This document shows, piece after piece, positions 16,805 to 26,194 of a stretch of 64,000 nucleotides of DNA (within the stretch, counting starts at the first letter, position 1; every line of letters starts with the position of its first letter). The stretch comes from Flavobacteriaceae bacterium (GTDB lineage: Bacteria; Bacteroidota; Bacteroidia; Flavobacteriales; Flavobacteriaceae), in the NCBI GenBank assembly GCA_027082925.1, contig JALWTD010000011.1, forward strand, positions 1-64,000, given 5' to 3'. The translations under genes and the position numbers were made by a program. The notes below the pieces were generated by a model, which saw nothing but the letters and a program-made list of their open reading frames with translations, had not been told where the DNA came from and ran no database searches.

Positions 16805-17998
16805 CTATAATACACCGAGGTTTTTTCCTACCTTAGTAAATGCTGAGATTGCTTTATCTAAATGCTCTTTTGTGTGAGAAGCTGATAATTGCACTCTAAT
16901 TCTGGCTTTCTTTTTTGGTACTACAGGATAGAAAAAACCTATAACGTAAATACCTTCTTCTAAAAGCTTTTGAGCCATATTTTGAGCTAATTTGGCATCG
17001 TACAACATTACCGGAACGATGGCTGAATCTCCTTTTACAATATCAAATCCCGCTCGAATCATTCCCGCTTTAAAATAGCTTGTATTCCACTCTAATTTAT
17101 CTCGCAAAGAGGTGTCTTTTGATAACATCTCAAAAACTTTTAACGATGCTCCTACAATTGCCGGAGCTAAAGAGTTTGAAAATAAGTATGGTCTTGAGCG
17201 TTGACGCAATATTTCTATTATTTCTTTTTTACCTGTTGTATATCCTCCCATAGCTCCTCCTAAAGCTTTACCTAATGTTCCTGTAATAATATCTACTCTT
17301 CCCATTACATTTTTTAACTCAAGAGTTCCTCTTCCTGTTTTTCCAATAAAACCAGCAGCATGGCATTCGTCAACCATTACCATGGCATCGTACTTTTCTG
17401 CTAAATCGCAAATTTTATCTAGGCTTGCAACAACTCCATCCATAGAAAAAACACCATCTGTTACAATTATTTTAAACCTATGGCTGTTTTTGTTGGCTTC
17501 TATAAGTTGTGCTTCTAATGAATTCATATCATTATTATCATACCTGTACCGTGCTGCTTTACACAAACGAACACCATCTATTATTGAAGCGTGGTTTAAT
17601 GAATCGGAAATAATAGCATCTTCTTTAGAAAGCAAAGGCTCAAAGACTCCTCCATTTGCGTCAAATGCTGCCGCGTACAAAATAGTATCTTCTGTTTCGT
17701 AAAAATCAGCTATTTTTTGTTCTAATTTTTTGTGAATATCTTGAGTGCCACAAATAAACCGAACCGAAGACATTCCGTAGCCATAAGTATCCATTGCGTC
17801 TTTTGCCGCTTGAATAACTTCTGGGTTATTAGATAAACCTAAATAATTATTAGCACAAAAATTGATAACTTCTTCTCCTGAACTTATTTTTATTACAGCG
17901 TCTTGTGAAGAAGTTATAATACGTTCCGACTTGTATAAGCCAGATTCTTTAATCTCCTCTAGTTCTTTTTGTAAATATTGTTTAATTGTTGTGTACAT
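16805..17998 (-). CDS. kbl: Glycine C-acetyltransferase (2-amino-3-ketobutyrate CoA ligase)
   Basis: A 397-aa PLP enzyme of the alpha-oxoamine synthase family, cleaving 2-amino-3-oxobutyrate with CoA to glycine and acetyl-CoA in threonine catabolism. The PLP lysine is Lys244 in [14 protein letters not shown]. Other hallmarks are [32 protein letters not shown] and [11 protein letters not shown]. Length and motif positions match Kbl more closely than KBL-like serine palmitoyltransferases. No threonine dehydrogenase is adjacent. It has its own TACTTTTG promoter in the short gap after the AddA-like gene. Confidence 0.95.
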   Translation of the reverse strand: MYTTIKQYLQKELEEIKESGLYKSERIITSSQDAVIKISSGEEVINFCANNYLGLSNNPEVIQAAKDAMDTYGYGMSSVRFICGTQDIHKKLEQKIADFYETEDTILYAAAFDANGGVFEPLLSKEDAIISDSLNHASIIDGVRLCKAARYRYDNNDMNSLEAQLIEANKNSHRFKIIVTDGVFSMDGVVASLDKICDLAEKYDAMVMVDECHAAGFIGKTGRGTLELKNVMGRVDIITGTLGKALGGAMGGYTTGKKEIIEILRQRSRPYLFSNSLAPAIVGASLKVFEMLSKDTSLRDKLEWNTSYFKAGMIRAGFDIVKGDSAIVPVMLYDAKLAQNMAQKLLEEGIYVIGFFYPVVPKKKARIRVQLSASHTKEHLDKAISAFTKVGKNLGVL

Positions 17999-18018
17999 TA
18001 TTTTACTGTTTTTGTTTA

Positions 18019-18026
18019 CAAAAGTA
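18019..18026 (-). promoter_or_regulatory. -7 box TACTTTTG of kbl
   Basis: An exact TAnnTTTG match 20 bp before the kbl ATG, just downstream of the AddA-like stop. Confidence 0.6.
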
Positions 18027-18033
18027 TAGCAAT

Positions 18034-21000
18034 TTATATTTCTTTAACTAAAATTTGAGTATTTATGTATACCAATATTTTTTTTTCGACAACATATCCC
18101 ATTTTTTCTAAAACCATTGCATAATTTTCAAGCTGTTGGTGATGTTTACTATCGGGTTTTCCTGTTTTATAGTCAATTATTACAGCGTTATTTTGGTTAA
18201 TTACCAATCTGTCTGGAATAATAATATGTTTTTCTTCCGTAACTATTTTTTGTTCATTAAATACTTTATGATTTTGAGAAAAATACATTTCTAAATCTTT
18301 ATTATTTACAATATTTTCTACAATATATACAATGTTTTTTTTCTCACTTTCATTTATAAGTCCTCCAAAAGCATACTGATTTATAACGTCTGGCACATCG
18401 TCTTTTGTATAAATTTTAGAGAGTATTTCATGAATTAAATTTCCGTACTCAATAGAATCACCTTTCGTTGTGTCCCACAATAAAGAAGAACTTGTAGTAA
18501 TGGTTATTTTTTGATTTTTCCAAGAGTCTGATATTATTTTTTCTTGAATAAGCACATGCTGCTTTCCTTTTTTTGGCTCGCTATATCTTATTTTTTTTCC
18601 GAAAGAATAACTATCTATATTTTCGTTCCACCTCCCTATATTTTTTAGGTAGTTTATAAATAGCCCTGCATAATAATTTTGATTTTCTTCTCCTTTGGTG
18701 TTGATTCTTTTTTCTGAAACCACGTATAGTTGCTCCACTGCTCTAGTTAAAGCAACATACAATAAGTTAATATTATCCAACTCTAACTCTTCTCTTTTTT
18801 TTCTGAAGAGAGCCTCTCCTTGGTCTCCTATGTGACTCAACTTCTTATTGTAATTTATCAATATTGATTTGATAGTGCTGGATTGATTATACGAGTACCA
18901 AACTTTGGTATTCATTTGTTTATAAATATCTAAATCGTACGGAAAAATAACAACTGGAAACTCTAACCCTTTTGCTTTATGAATTGTCATAATTCTTACA
19001 GCATCCTCAACTTCTGGAGCTACAATGCTTAAATTTTCTTTTTTTATCTCCCAAAAATCTAAAAACTCGTTTATAGATACTCTATTTTCTTGTTGAAATT
19101 CAAATACAAAATCTAGAAAAAACTGAATACTAGAGTCTGATGATGTTGCCAACTTAAAACTTCTTACTATATATTCGATGCTTTCATAAAAGGTGTTTTG
19201 TAAAAATGTTTCGTAATTAAAGTAAATTCCAAAATGGCGTAAATTATTAAAAAACATTTCATTTGGCAGATGCACAAAATCGTTATAAAATGAGTGTTTT
19301 GCTTCTGTTATTTCTAAGTATTCGTATAAAAAATGTAAAATTTTTATTTTATGTTCTTTATTGCCAGCATCTTGCAATACGCATAATAAATTAATAATAA
19401 ATTTTATCTTTTCATTGTTTTTAAGCAGCAGTGTTTCTGACGAAATAATTTCAATATTATGTTTCAATAAATGGGTTGCAACTGCAACTCCCTGCGATTT
19501 TTTACGAACTAAAACACATATTTCGTTTTTTTGAAAAGTGCCCTCTAAATCTTGTATTATTTGAAGCACCTTATCTGAATATGCAACATCTCTTTCTTCT
19601 TTATCTTTTAAACTCTCTATAAAAGATAGTTCTACATATCCTCCTTGTTTGTTATTTACCTTTTGGTTATTTCCTAGTAGGTATAAACTTTCATACGTTT
19701 CATTTTTAAAAATTTTGGAAGTATTTTTAAAAAAATTGTTGTTAAATGTTATTACCTCAGAGTAGCTTCTAAAATTAGTTTCTAAATTTTTCAATGTTAT
19801 TGAGACATGAAACGGATTTACCTCTTTTGTAGCCAACGAAATAAACTGCTCTGCTTTACCTCCTCTCCAACGGTAAATAGACTGCTTTGCATCTCCTACC
19901 AATACCAACTTTCCTTGTTCTCCAAATTCATTTTCTGACGAAATAGCATTGTCTATTAAAGGAATTAAATTTTCCCATTGTAATACTGAGGTGTCTTGCA
20001 TTTCATCAATAAAATAATAGTTAATTTTTTCGCCTATTCTTTCATAAATAAATGGAGCAGGTTCATCTTTTATAGAGTCGTTTATTATTTTATTGAACTC
20101 TGCATTTAGCAAAACACTATTTTCTTCTTTAATTGTTTGCAGTGCTTTGTTTATATGGTTTAAAACTGCTAACGGTATTAAACTATTTAAAATTAGATCG
20201 TTAAGTGTTTTTTGCTGATACAATTTTTCAGACTGAAGATACAGTGCAATAAGTTCGGGAATAATACCGTCTATTGTTTTTTTTACAAAATCTGATTTAG
20301 ATAACGGATAAAATTTTCCTTCTTCTATGGATTTTTTTAACGAAGTTTCTTCAAAAAAGGATGTTTTTATTTTTGAATCAATTAGCGATTTGAAATGCTT
20401 TGGAATTCCAGATCTCAAAAAATCTGTTTCAGCAACTCCTGCGTTTTCAATAATAGCAATTCCTGTTTGTCCTATTTTAGTAAATTCACTCTTAATTTTT
20501 TTGTTTTCTAAGATTAACTTATCTCTTAAAATCTTAAAATCTTTAGGGGTCTTATTTTTTAGTTTTTTTAAATGTATTAGGTCATTTTCATTTAGCGTAA
20601 TTCTAGAAAACGACCGTAATTCTTTTACAATGTCCCAAGATTTATTGTTATCTATTTTTTGCAATGTATAATTAACCAGCAGTTCTGTTAATTCTTCATC
20701 TTCACCTATTTGTGATATAATAACGTCAACAGCCTCATCTAGCAACCTGTCGGCATTCATTTCTACACCAAACCCAAGAGAAAGTCCTAAATCATGAGCA
20801 AATGTTTTTATTAACTTGTGTGTAAAACTATCTATAGTGGTAATATTTAATCCTGAATAGTTTTGTAAAATAGCTTCTAAAATAGATTTTGACCTTTTAT
20901 AAATAAGCTGTTTATCTACATTTAAATCGTTACAAATCTGCAAAAGCATTTCATTTTCTACATTCATAGAAAAATCGTGTAAGTTTTTAATTACACGCTC

Positions 21001-21168
21001 TTTCATTTCTCCTGCCGCTTTATTTGTAAACGTTACTGCTAGTATTTCTTGGTATTTAAAAACATTCGCTGTTGCTAAAATAATTTTTAGGTATTCTTTT
21101 ACCAAAGAGAATGTTTTACCACTTCCGGCAGAAGCATTATAAACTTGAAAAGGTGACGATTTTAGCAT
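18034..21168 (-). CDS. AddA/RecB-like UvrD-family helicase-nuclease
   Basis: A 1044-aa superfamily 1A helicase with a C-terminal nuclease, the motor subunit of the AddAB-like break-processing complex. The Walker A is ASAGSGKTF (11-19). Motif Ia has [16 protein letters not shown], motif II is DEMQDTS, motif III is [13 protein letters not shown], motif V is [13 protein letters not shown] and motif VI is [12 protein letters not shown]. The RecB-type nuclease signature [10 protein letters not shown] lies near residue 1005. The last ATG-proximal residues [19 protein letters not shown] are typical of Bacteroidetes orthologues. Its partner is the AddB-like gene 4.3 kb downstream on the same strand. 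Confidence 0.94.
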   Translation of the reverse strand: MLKSSPFQVYNASAGSGKTFSLVKEYLKIILATANVFKYQEILAVTFTNKAAGEMKERVIKNLHDFSMNVENEMLLQICNDLNVDKQLIYKRSKSILEAILQNYSGLNITTIDSFTHKLIKTFAHDLGLSLGFGVEMNADRLLDEAVDVIISQIGEDEELTELLVNYTLQKIDNNKSWDIVKELRSFSRITLNENDLIHLKKLKNKTPKDFKILRDKLILENKKIKSEFTKIGQTGIAIIENAGVAETDFLRSGIPKHFKSLIDSKIKTSFFEETSLKKSIEEGKFYPLSKSDFVKKTIDGIIPELIALYLQSEKLYQQKTLNDLILNSLIPLAVLNHINKALQTIKEENSVLLNAEFNKIINDSIKDEPAPFIYERIGEKINYYFIDEMQDTSVLQWENLIPLIDNAISSENEFGEQGKLVLVGDAKQSIYRWRGGKAEQFISLATKEVNPFHVSITLKNLETNFRSYSEVITFNNNFFKNTSKIFKNETYESLYLLGNNQKVNNKQGGYVELSFIESLKDKEERDVAYSDKVLQIIQDLEGTFQKNEICVLVRKKSQGVAVATHLLKHNIEIISSETLLLKNNEKIKFIINLLCVLQDAGNKEHKIKILHFLYEYLEITEAKHSFYNDFVHLPNEMFFNNLRHFGIYFNYETFLQNTFYESIEYIVRSFKLATSSDSSIQFFLDFVFEFQQENRVSINEFLDFWEIKKENLSIVAPEVEDAVRIMTIHKAKGLEFPVVIFPYDLDIYKQMNTKVWYSYNQSSTIKSILINYNKKLSHIGDQGEALFRKKREELELDNINLLYVALTRAVEQLYVVSEKRINTKGEENQNYYAGLFINYLKNIGRWNENIDSYSFGKKIRYSEPKKGKQHVLIQEKIISDSWKNQKITITTSSSLLWDTTKGDSIEYGNLIHEILSKIYTKDDVPDVINQYAFGGLINESEKKNIVYIVENIVNNKDLEMYFSQNHKVFNEQKIVTEEKHIIIPDRLVINQNNAVIIDYKTGKPDSKHHQQLENYAMVLEKMGYVVEKKILVYINTQILVKEI

Positions 21169-21206
21169 TATAAGAGATTATAATGCAAGTTATATAAATT
21201 TTGAAA

Positions 21207-21821
21207 TTAATTACAGTTTTTACCAGCCCAACTTGTTTTTTTTCTGCTATTTAATTTAAAAACAACACTTAAAGAGTAGTAGATATGAGACATTAAAGCA
21301 TAATCTGGTGAATTGTATTTTAATCCGGCCTGCACATTTGCGCCTATCATATCTGTAAACCAATAGTTTGTACCAATCCCTGCATTTACAGTACCTGCAC
21401 CATGCCATTCAACCCAAGTATAACCACCGCCTCCATACACGAAAGGGGCTAATTTTCTTCCGTTTTCCAAAAGGCGATATTGTATGTTTCCATCTAAAGC
21501 AAAATACAGTAAGTTATTGGCAGGTAGTTCACCTATCTTGGTAATATTATTCACAGACATTGATGCTTCTATAGAAAATCTATTTTTAAGATGACGTGTT
21601 GCGCTTACTTTTGGACCGTAAATATTCCAATGGTCTCGTGCATTTGTTATTTGGTCAAACCATCCGCCCATTCCCGGCTCATTTGTAGGGTAGTAGTCAA
21701 CAGCATTAATACCTATACCTAGCACCCATTTATTATATTCATCTTGAGAATACAACTTGTAAGACATTACAAATAGTACTAAAAAAAATAAAGCAGCATT
21801 TTTACGAAATAAGGCACTCAT
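21207..21821 (-). CDS. Outer-membrane beta-barrel protein (barrel-only OmpA paralogue)
   Basis: A 204-aa protein with a signal peptide (about 1-25) and a barrel that begins KWVLGIGINAVDYYPTN, then GGWFDQITNARDHWNIYG. This is the same pattern as the N-terminal barrels of the two OmpA/TSP3 proteins at 13822 and 15328. TSP3 repeats and the OmpA domain are absent; the frame ends shortly after the last strand (SLSVVFKLNSRKKT) with no downstream remnant, so it is a compact paralogue or an old truncation. The leader just before the ATG contains AAAACCCCTAG, complementary to a loop of the small RNA predicted at 62.6-62.7 kb. Confidence 0.88.
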   Translation of the reverse strand: MSALFRKNAALFFLVLFVMSYKLYSQDEYNKWVLGIGINAVDYYPTNEPGMGGWFDQITNARDHWNIYGPKVSATRHLKNRFSIEASMSVNNITKIGELPANNLLYFALDGNIQYRLLENGRKLAPFVYGGGGYTWVEWHGAGTVNAGIGTNYWFTDMIGANVQAGLKYNSPDYALMSHIYYSLSVVFKLNSRKKTSWAGKNCN

Positions 21822-21893
21822 AACTAGGGGTTTTATATCTCCGTTTAACTAAGCTAAACGAAAAAAGGGGTTAAAAATTATATTTTAAATAGA
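21822..21893. other. CCCC-containing leader of the barrel-only gene
   Basis: On the sense (minus) strand this gap holds two CCCC words: one in AAAACCCCTAG directly before the ATG (21826-21834), one about 35 bp upstream in AACCCCTTTTTT. An inverted repeat CGTTTA/TAAACG lies at 21842-21860. No exact TAnnTTTG box is visible, so the gene may be transcribed from the TerB-like promoter upstream. Confidence 0.45.
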
Positions 21894-22328
21894 TTAAATT
21901 CTATTTACTTTTTTTATAGCTTCTGAAAAACATTCTAAATCACAGTCTTTTTCAAATAAATCTATCGCTTTATTAACAATTTTTTCTACATTTTTAATAG
22001 GAAAACCAAGGCCTATTGAAACCTTCTTTAAAACATTTACCTCTTCATTTGCAACTTTTCCATCTACAAACATCATTTTAGTTAAATCAAATAAATGTTC
22101 TATACGTTCATCATAACTCTGAGGGGCATCTACCGGATAATCAGTTGGGTTTTTTAAAATTTCATTGTATTTGTCTTCCAATATATGAAGTCTTTTTGCA
22201 ATTCTTCTTAGCAAATCTTTTTCTTCTTCGGCAATTACATTATCCGACAAGGCTAACCTAACAATACTTGCAAAGTGATCTAAGTTTCTCTTTTGTGCTC
22301 CACTTAAGTTGTAATCTGAAATACTCAT
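21894..22328 (-). CDS. TerB-like (tellurite resistance family) protein
   Basis: A 144-aa all-helical cytoplasmic protein. The two helical repeats with the acidic pattern ALSDNVIAEEEKDLLRRIA and MMFVDGKVANEEVNVLKKV are characteristic of the TerB/DjlA-N fold, which binds metal through Asp/Glu clusters. An upstream in-frame TTG at 22346 lies inside the TATATTTG promoter box, so the ATG at 22328 is used. No other ter genes are nearby, so a role in tellurite resistance should not be assumed. The barrel-only outer-membrane gene follows after about 70 bp on the same strand. Confidence 0.85.
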   Translation of the reverse strand: MSISDYNLSGAQKRNLDHFASIVRLALSDNVIAEEEKDLLRRIAKRLHILEDKYNEILKNPTDYPVDAPQSYDERIEHLFDLTKMMFVDGKVANEEVNVLKKVSIGLGFPIKNVEKIVNKAIDLFEKDCDLECFSEAIKKVNRI

Positions 22329-22343
22329 GTTTTTATTTTTTGA

Positions 22344-22372
22344 CAAATATAATCAAACTGATAAATTATCAA
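22344..22372 (-). promoter_or_regulatory. Promoter of TerB-like gene (TTG-N18-TATATTTG)
   Basis: A complete Bacteroidetes-type promoter: -33 TTG at 22370-22372, 18-bp spacer, -7 TATATTTG at 22344-22351, 16 bp before the ATG. Confidence 0.75.
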
Positions 22373-22421
22373 ATCAAAAAATAGACCAGTTTTTTAGCTT
22401 TTTACAAGCTTATTTAAATTG

Positions 22422-22451
22422 TTGTGTTTTTTGTGTAAAACAGTACCTTTG
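22422..22451 (+). promoter_or_regulatory. Promoter of mfd (TTG-N19-TACCTTTG)
   Basis: -33 TTG at 22422-22424, 19-bp spacer, -7 TACCTTTG at 22444-22451. The transcript would start near 22456, which excludes any mfd start upstream of it and favours the TTG codon at 22470. Confidence 0.78.
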
Positions 22452-22469
22452 CCAAAAAATATCTATTTT

Positions 22470-25400
22470 TTGAGCAAACAAAATATTATAAAAATTTACA
22501 AAAATATTGTTGTTAAAAAGCAATTAGTTTCTTTACTATCTCAAGAAATTGGTTTTTCACAACTTACAAACCTAGTTGGTTCTTCCCTTTCTTTTATTAT
22601 TTCTGAAAGTTTTAAAAAAGTTGAAAGACCTTTTTTATTGATTTTTAATGATAAAGAAGAAGCCGCATATTACTTAAACGATTTAGAACAATTACTCAAT
22701 AATAAAGAGGTGCTTTTTTATCCGGGTTCATACCGCAGGCCATATCAAATTGAAGAAACCGATAACGCAAATATTTTACTACGGTCTGAGGTGTTAAACA
22801 GAATTAACTCTCGAAAAAAACCAGCAATCATTGTCACTTACGCTAGTGCTTTATTTGAACAGGTTGTTACTAAAACCGAACTTAATAAGAACACGCTAAA
22901 AATAAGTGTAAACAACCTATTAAATCTTGATTTTGTAAATGAAGTCCTTTTTGAATACAATTTTAACAGAGTTGATTTTGTAACTGAGCCTGGAGAATTT
23001 TCGGTTAGAGGAGGTATTATTGATGTGTTCTCTTTTTCTCATGACCAACCTTTTAGAATAGAATTTTTTGGAGACGAAGTAGAAAGTATTAGAGCTTTTG
23101 ATGTTGAAACACAACTATCTACCGATAAACTAAAAAAAATAAGCATTATGCCCAATATTGAAAACAAAACGTTGGGCGAAAAACGAGAAAGTTTCTTAAA
23201 ATACATTCCTTCTAAAACTGTTGTTTTTACAAAAGATATAGGATTGCTTTCAAACAAATTAGACACTCTTTTTAAAAAAGCAGAAACTGCATTTGAGCAG
23301 CTATCTTCAGAAACAAATAGAGCGAAACCTTCTGAGCTTTTTTGCGATGGAACACTTATCAAAAAACAGCTTCAGGCGTTTAATTTAATTGAAATTACAA
23401 ATAGTAAACAGCATCCTAAAAATATAGCAATTGCTGTTTCTAACAGTATTTCTTTTAACACTAAACCTCAACCTGCCTTTAATAAACAGTTTAATTTATT
23501 AATTGAAAATCTACAAGAAAATACAGCTAAAGGAATTGCAAACTATTTGTTTTGTGATTCGCAAAAACAAGCCAACAGGTTTCACGATATTTTTAACGAC
23601 CTTGAAAAAAACCTTAACTACAAAACAATTGTTTTTCCTCTTTATCAAGGGTTTATAGATTTTGAACACCAAATTGCTTGTTATACCGACCATCAAATTT
23701 TTGAACGCTACCATAAGTTTAAGTTAAAAAATAGTTTTTCTAAAAAACAATCTATAACCTTAAAAGAGCTTACCAATTTAGAAATAGGAGATTATGTTAC
23801 GCATATAGACCACGGAATTGGGAAGTTTGGCGGACTCCAAAAAATTGAAGTGGAAGGTAAAACTCAAGAAGCCATCAAACTTGTATACGGAGACCGAGAT
23901 ATTTTATACATCAGTATCCATTCTCTTCATAAAATTTCTAAATATAACGGGAAAGATGGCAAGCCTCCTAAACTATATAAATTAGGCTCAGGCGCTTGGA
24001 AAAAATTAAAACAAAAAACCAAATCACGCATTAAACAAATAGCATATGATTTAATTGAGTTATATGCAAAACGAAAAATGCAAAAGGGACATCAATTTCA
24101 TCCTGATAGCTACTTACAACACGAATTAGAAGCTAGTTTTATGTATGAAGATACTCCCGACCAATATACCGCTACGCAAGATGTAAAAAAAGACATGGAA
24201 AGTGAATATCCAATGGACCGGTTGGTTTGTGGTGATGTTGGGTTTGGAAAAACCGAAATAGCAATTAGAGCTGCTTTTAAGGCTGTTGATAATGGTAAAC
24301 AAGTAGCTGTTCTGGTTCCAACAACCATATTGTCTTTTCAACATTTTAAAACATTTAGTGAACGTCTAAAAGATTTTCCTGTGAGCATTGATTATTTAAA
24401 CAGATTTAGAACTGTCAAGCAGCGAAGAAGTGTATTGGAAGGACTAGAAAACGGTAGTATAGATATTGTTATTGGCACACACCAACTTACAAATGCTTCT
24501 ATTAAATATAAAGATTTAGGTTTGCTTATTGTTGATGAAGAACAAAAATTTGGAGTAGCCGTTAAAGACAAGCTCAAAACAATTAAATCAAATGTTGACA
24601 CCCTTACTTTAACCGCTACACCTATACCTAGAACATTACAGTTTTCTCTAATGGCCGCCCGCGATTTATCTGTTATTAACACTCCTCCTCCCAACAGGCA
24701 CCCAATAGAAAGCAATGTAATTAGATTTAGTGAAGAAATTATACGAGATGCTATTCGATACGAAATACAACGAGGAGGACAAGTGTTTTTTATCCATAAC
24801 AGAATTGAAAATATTAAAGAAGTAGCCGGTCTTTTACAGCGTTTACTTCCCGATGCTAAAATAGGTATTGGTCACGGTCAAATGGAAGGAAAAAAACTAG
24901 AACAGTTAATGCTTTCTTTTATTAATAATGAATTTGACGTATTGGTGTCTACCACTATTGTTGAAAGTGGTTTAGATGTGCCTAATGCCAATACTATTTT
25001 TATAAACAACGCTAATAACTTTGGGTTATCAGATTTACATCAAATGCGAGGTCGAGTTGGAAGGTCTAACAAAAAAGCTTTTTGTTATTTTATTACTCCT
25101 CCGTACCACATGATGACCGATGATGCCCGAAGACGTATAAATGCCATAGAACTTTTTACCGATTTAGGAAGTGGTATTAACATAGCGATGAAAGATTTAG
25201 AAATTCGCGGAGCAGGAGACTTATTGGGTGGTGAACAAAGTGGATTTATAAACGATATTGGATTTGACACCTATCAAAAGATTTTAAATGAAACTATTGA
25301 AGAACTAAAAGAAAAAGAATTTAAAGATTTATATAAAAACGACGAAAATAAACCTAAGGAGTACGTAAAAGAAATTCAAATTGATACCGACTTTGAATTG

Positions 25401-25826
25401 CTTTTCCCTGATGATTATGTCAATGTTATTTCCGAACGTTTAAATTTATATCGAAAATTAGGAGAACTTAAAACCGAAGACGAACTTGAACAGTTTGAAC
25501 AAGAATTGACCGATCGTTTTGGAACCATTCCAACTCAAGTTGAAGACCTACTAGATAGTGTTAGAATTAAATGGATAGCAAAAACGTTAGGTATAGAACG
25601 TTTAATTTTGAAACAACAAAAAATGATTGGTTATTTTATTTCAAATCAACAAAGTTCATATTATCAAACACCTATTTTTTCAAATATCCTACAATTCGTT
25701 CAACAAAACGTAAACAACTGTACCTTAAAAGAAAAACAAACAAAAAACGGACTGCGTTTATTACTTACTTTTAACCATATAACATCAATTAATAACGCGT
25801 TAACAACACTAAAAAAAATAGTATAA
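22470..25826 (+). CDS. mfd: Transcription-repair coupling factor
   Basis: A 1118-aa Mfd, which removes RNA polymerase stalled at DNA damage and recruits UvrA. In order: UvrB-homology region (FLLIFNDKEEAAYYLNDLE, FYPGSYRRPYQIEE), FSVRGGIIDVFSF, the RNA-polymerase-interacting domain (LEIGDYVTHIDHGIGKF), Walker A GDVGFGKTEIA, DEEQKFG, helicase motifs LTATPIPRTLQFS and STTIVESGLDVPNAN, the QMRGRVGRS motif and the C-terminal TRCF domain (GDLLGGEQSGF, then DTDFELLFPDDYV). The start is a TTG; no in-frame ATG lies between the promoter and conserved sequence. Its TAA overlaps the ATG of the next gene. Confidence 0.96.
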   Translation: MSKQNIIKIYKNIVVKKQLVSLLSQEIGFSQLTNLVGSSLSFIISESFKKVERPFLLIFNDKEEAAYYLNDLEQLLNNKEVLFYPGSYRRPYQIEETDNANILLRSEVLNRINSRKKPAIIVTYASALFEQVVTKTELNKNTLKISVNNLLNLDFVNEVLFEYNFNRVDFVTEPGEFSVRGGIIDVFSFSHDQPFRIEFFGDEVESIRAFDVETQLSTDKLKKISIMPNIENKTLGEKRESFLKYIPSKTVVFTKDIGLLSNKLDTLFKKAETAFEQLSSETNRAKPSELFCDGTLIKKQLQAFNLIEITNSKQHPKNIAIAVSNSISFNTKPQPAFNKQFNLLIENLQENTAKGIANYLFCDSQKQANRFHDIFNDLEKNLNYKTIVFPLYQGFIDFEHQIACYTDHQIFERYHKFKLKNSFSKKQSITLKELTNLEIGDYVTHIDHGIGKFGGLQKIEVEGKTQEAIKLVYGDRDILYISIHSLHKISKYNGKDGKPPKLYKLGSGAWKKLKQKTKSRIKQIAYDLIELYAKRKMQKGHQFHPDSYLQHELEASFMYEDTPDQYTATQDVKKDMESEYPMDRLVCGDVGFGKTEIAIRAAFKAVDNGKQVAVLVPTTILSFQHFKTFSERLKDFPVSIDYLNRFRTVKQRRSVLEGLENGSIDIVIGTHQLTNASIKYKDLGLLIVDEEQKFGVAVKDKLKTIKSNVDTLTLTATPIPRTLQFSLMAARDLSVINTPPPNRHPIESNVIRFSEEIIRDAIRYEIQRGGQVFFIHNRIENIKEVAGLLQRLLPDAKIGIGHGQMEGKKLEQLMLSFINNEFDVLVSTTIVESGLDVPNANTIFINNANNFGLSDLHQMRGRVGRSNKKAFCYFITPPYHMMTDDARRRINAIELFTDLGSGINIAMKDLEIRGAGDLLGGEQSGFINDIGFDTYQKILNETIEELKEKEFKDLYKNDENKPKEYVKEIQIDTDFELLFPDDYVNVISERLNLYRKLGELKTEDELEQFEQELTDRFGTIPTQVEDLLDSVRIKWIAKTLGIERLILKQQKMIGYFISNQQSSYYQTPIFSNILQFVQQNVNNCTLKEKQTKNGLRLLLTFNHITSINNALTTLKKIV

Positions 25827-26194
25827 TGGAATTTTTTAAAATTATAGATAAACAAATTACCGAAGAAATTATACAACATAAAATTACCCCTAAAACAATG
25901 GATTTATTTGCTGAATCTATGTTTTTTATAAAGGGGAACGATTGTAATTTTAATGGATCAACTCTTTGGGGTGAATTTAATATGAGCTTTCATAAAATTA
26001 AAGGAGGCGTTCGGTTTATGCTTCTAGATTGTCCTAATGCCTTAACTTGGACAATTACTACAGGCTATCCTCCTGAAAGAACAAAAGTTGTACTTCATTG
26101 CACCATAAACCGAACTCAAAAACCCGATGAGTTTATTGAAGAAATAAACGAATTTTTAGAAGAGTGGGAAAAAGGGTTATTAGAGAACCTTTAA
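25826..26194 (+). CDS. Conserved-looking small protein coupled to mfd, unknown function
   Basis: A 122-aa protein with no signal peptide or membrane span. It is predicted alpha/beta with an amphipathic acidic C-terminal helix (EFIEEINEFLEEWEKGLLENL region) and two Cys (LLDCPNALTW, VLHCTINR). Its ATG shares one base with the mfd stop, so it is probably translated by coupling. The 3' end overlaps that of the convergent dprA by 4 nt. No family recognised. The overlap with mfd suggests, but does not prove, a connection with DNA repair. Confidence 0.78.
   Translation: MEFFKIIDKQITEEIIQHKITPKTMDLFAESMFFIKGNDCNFNGSTLWGEFNMSFHKIKGGVRFMLLDCPNALTWTITTGYPPERTKVVLHCTINRTQKPDEFIEEINEFLEEWEKGLLENL

Noticed and set aside
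22419-22469. Upstream start extending Mfd by 17 residues
   Set aside because: This segment contains the complete TTG-N19-TACCTTTG promoter and cannot be translated from that transcript.
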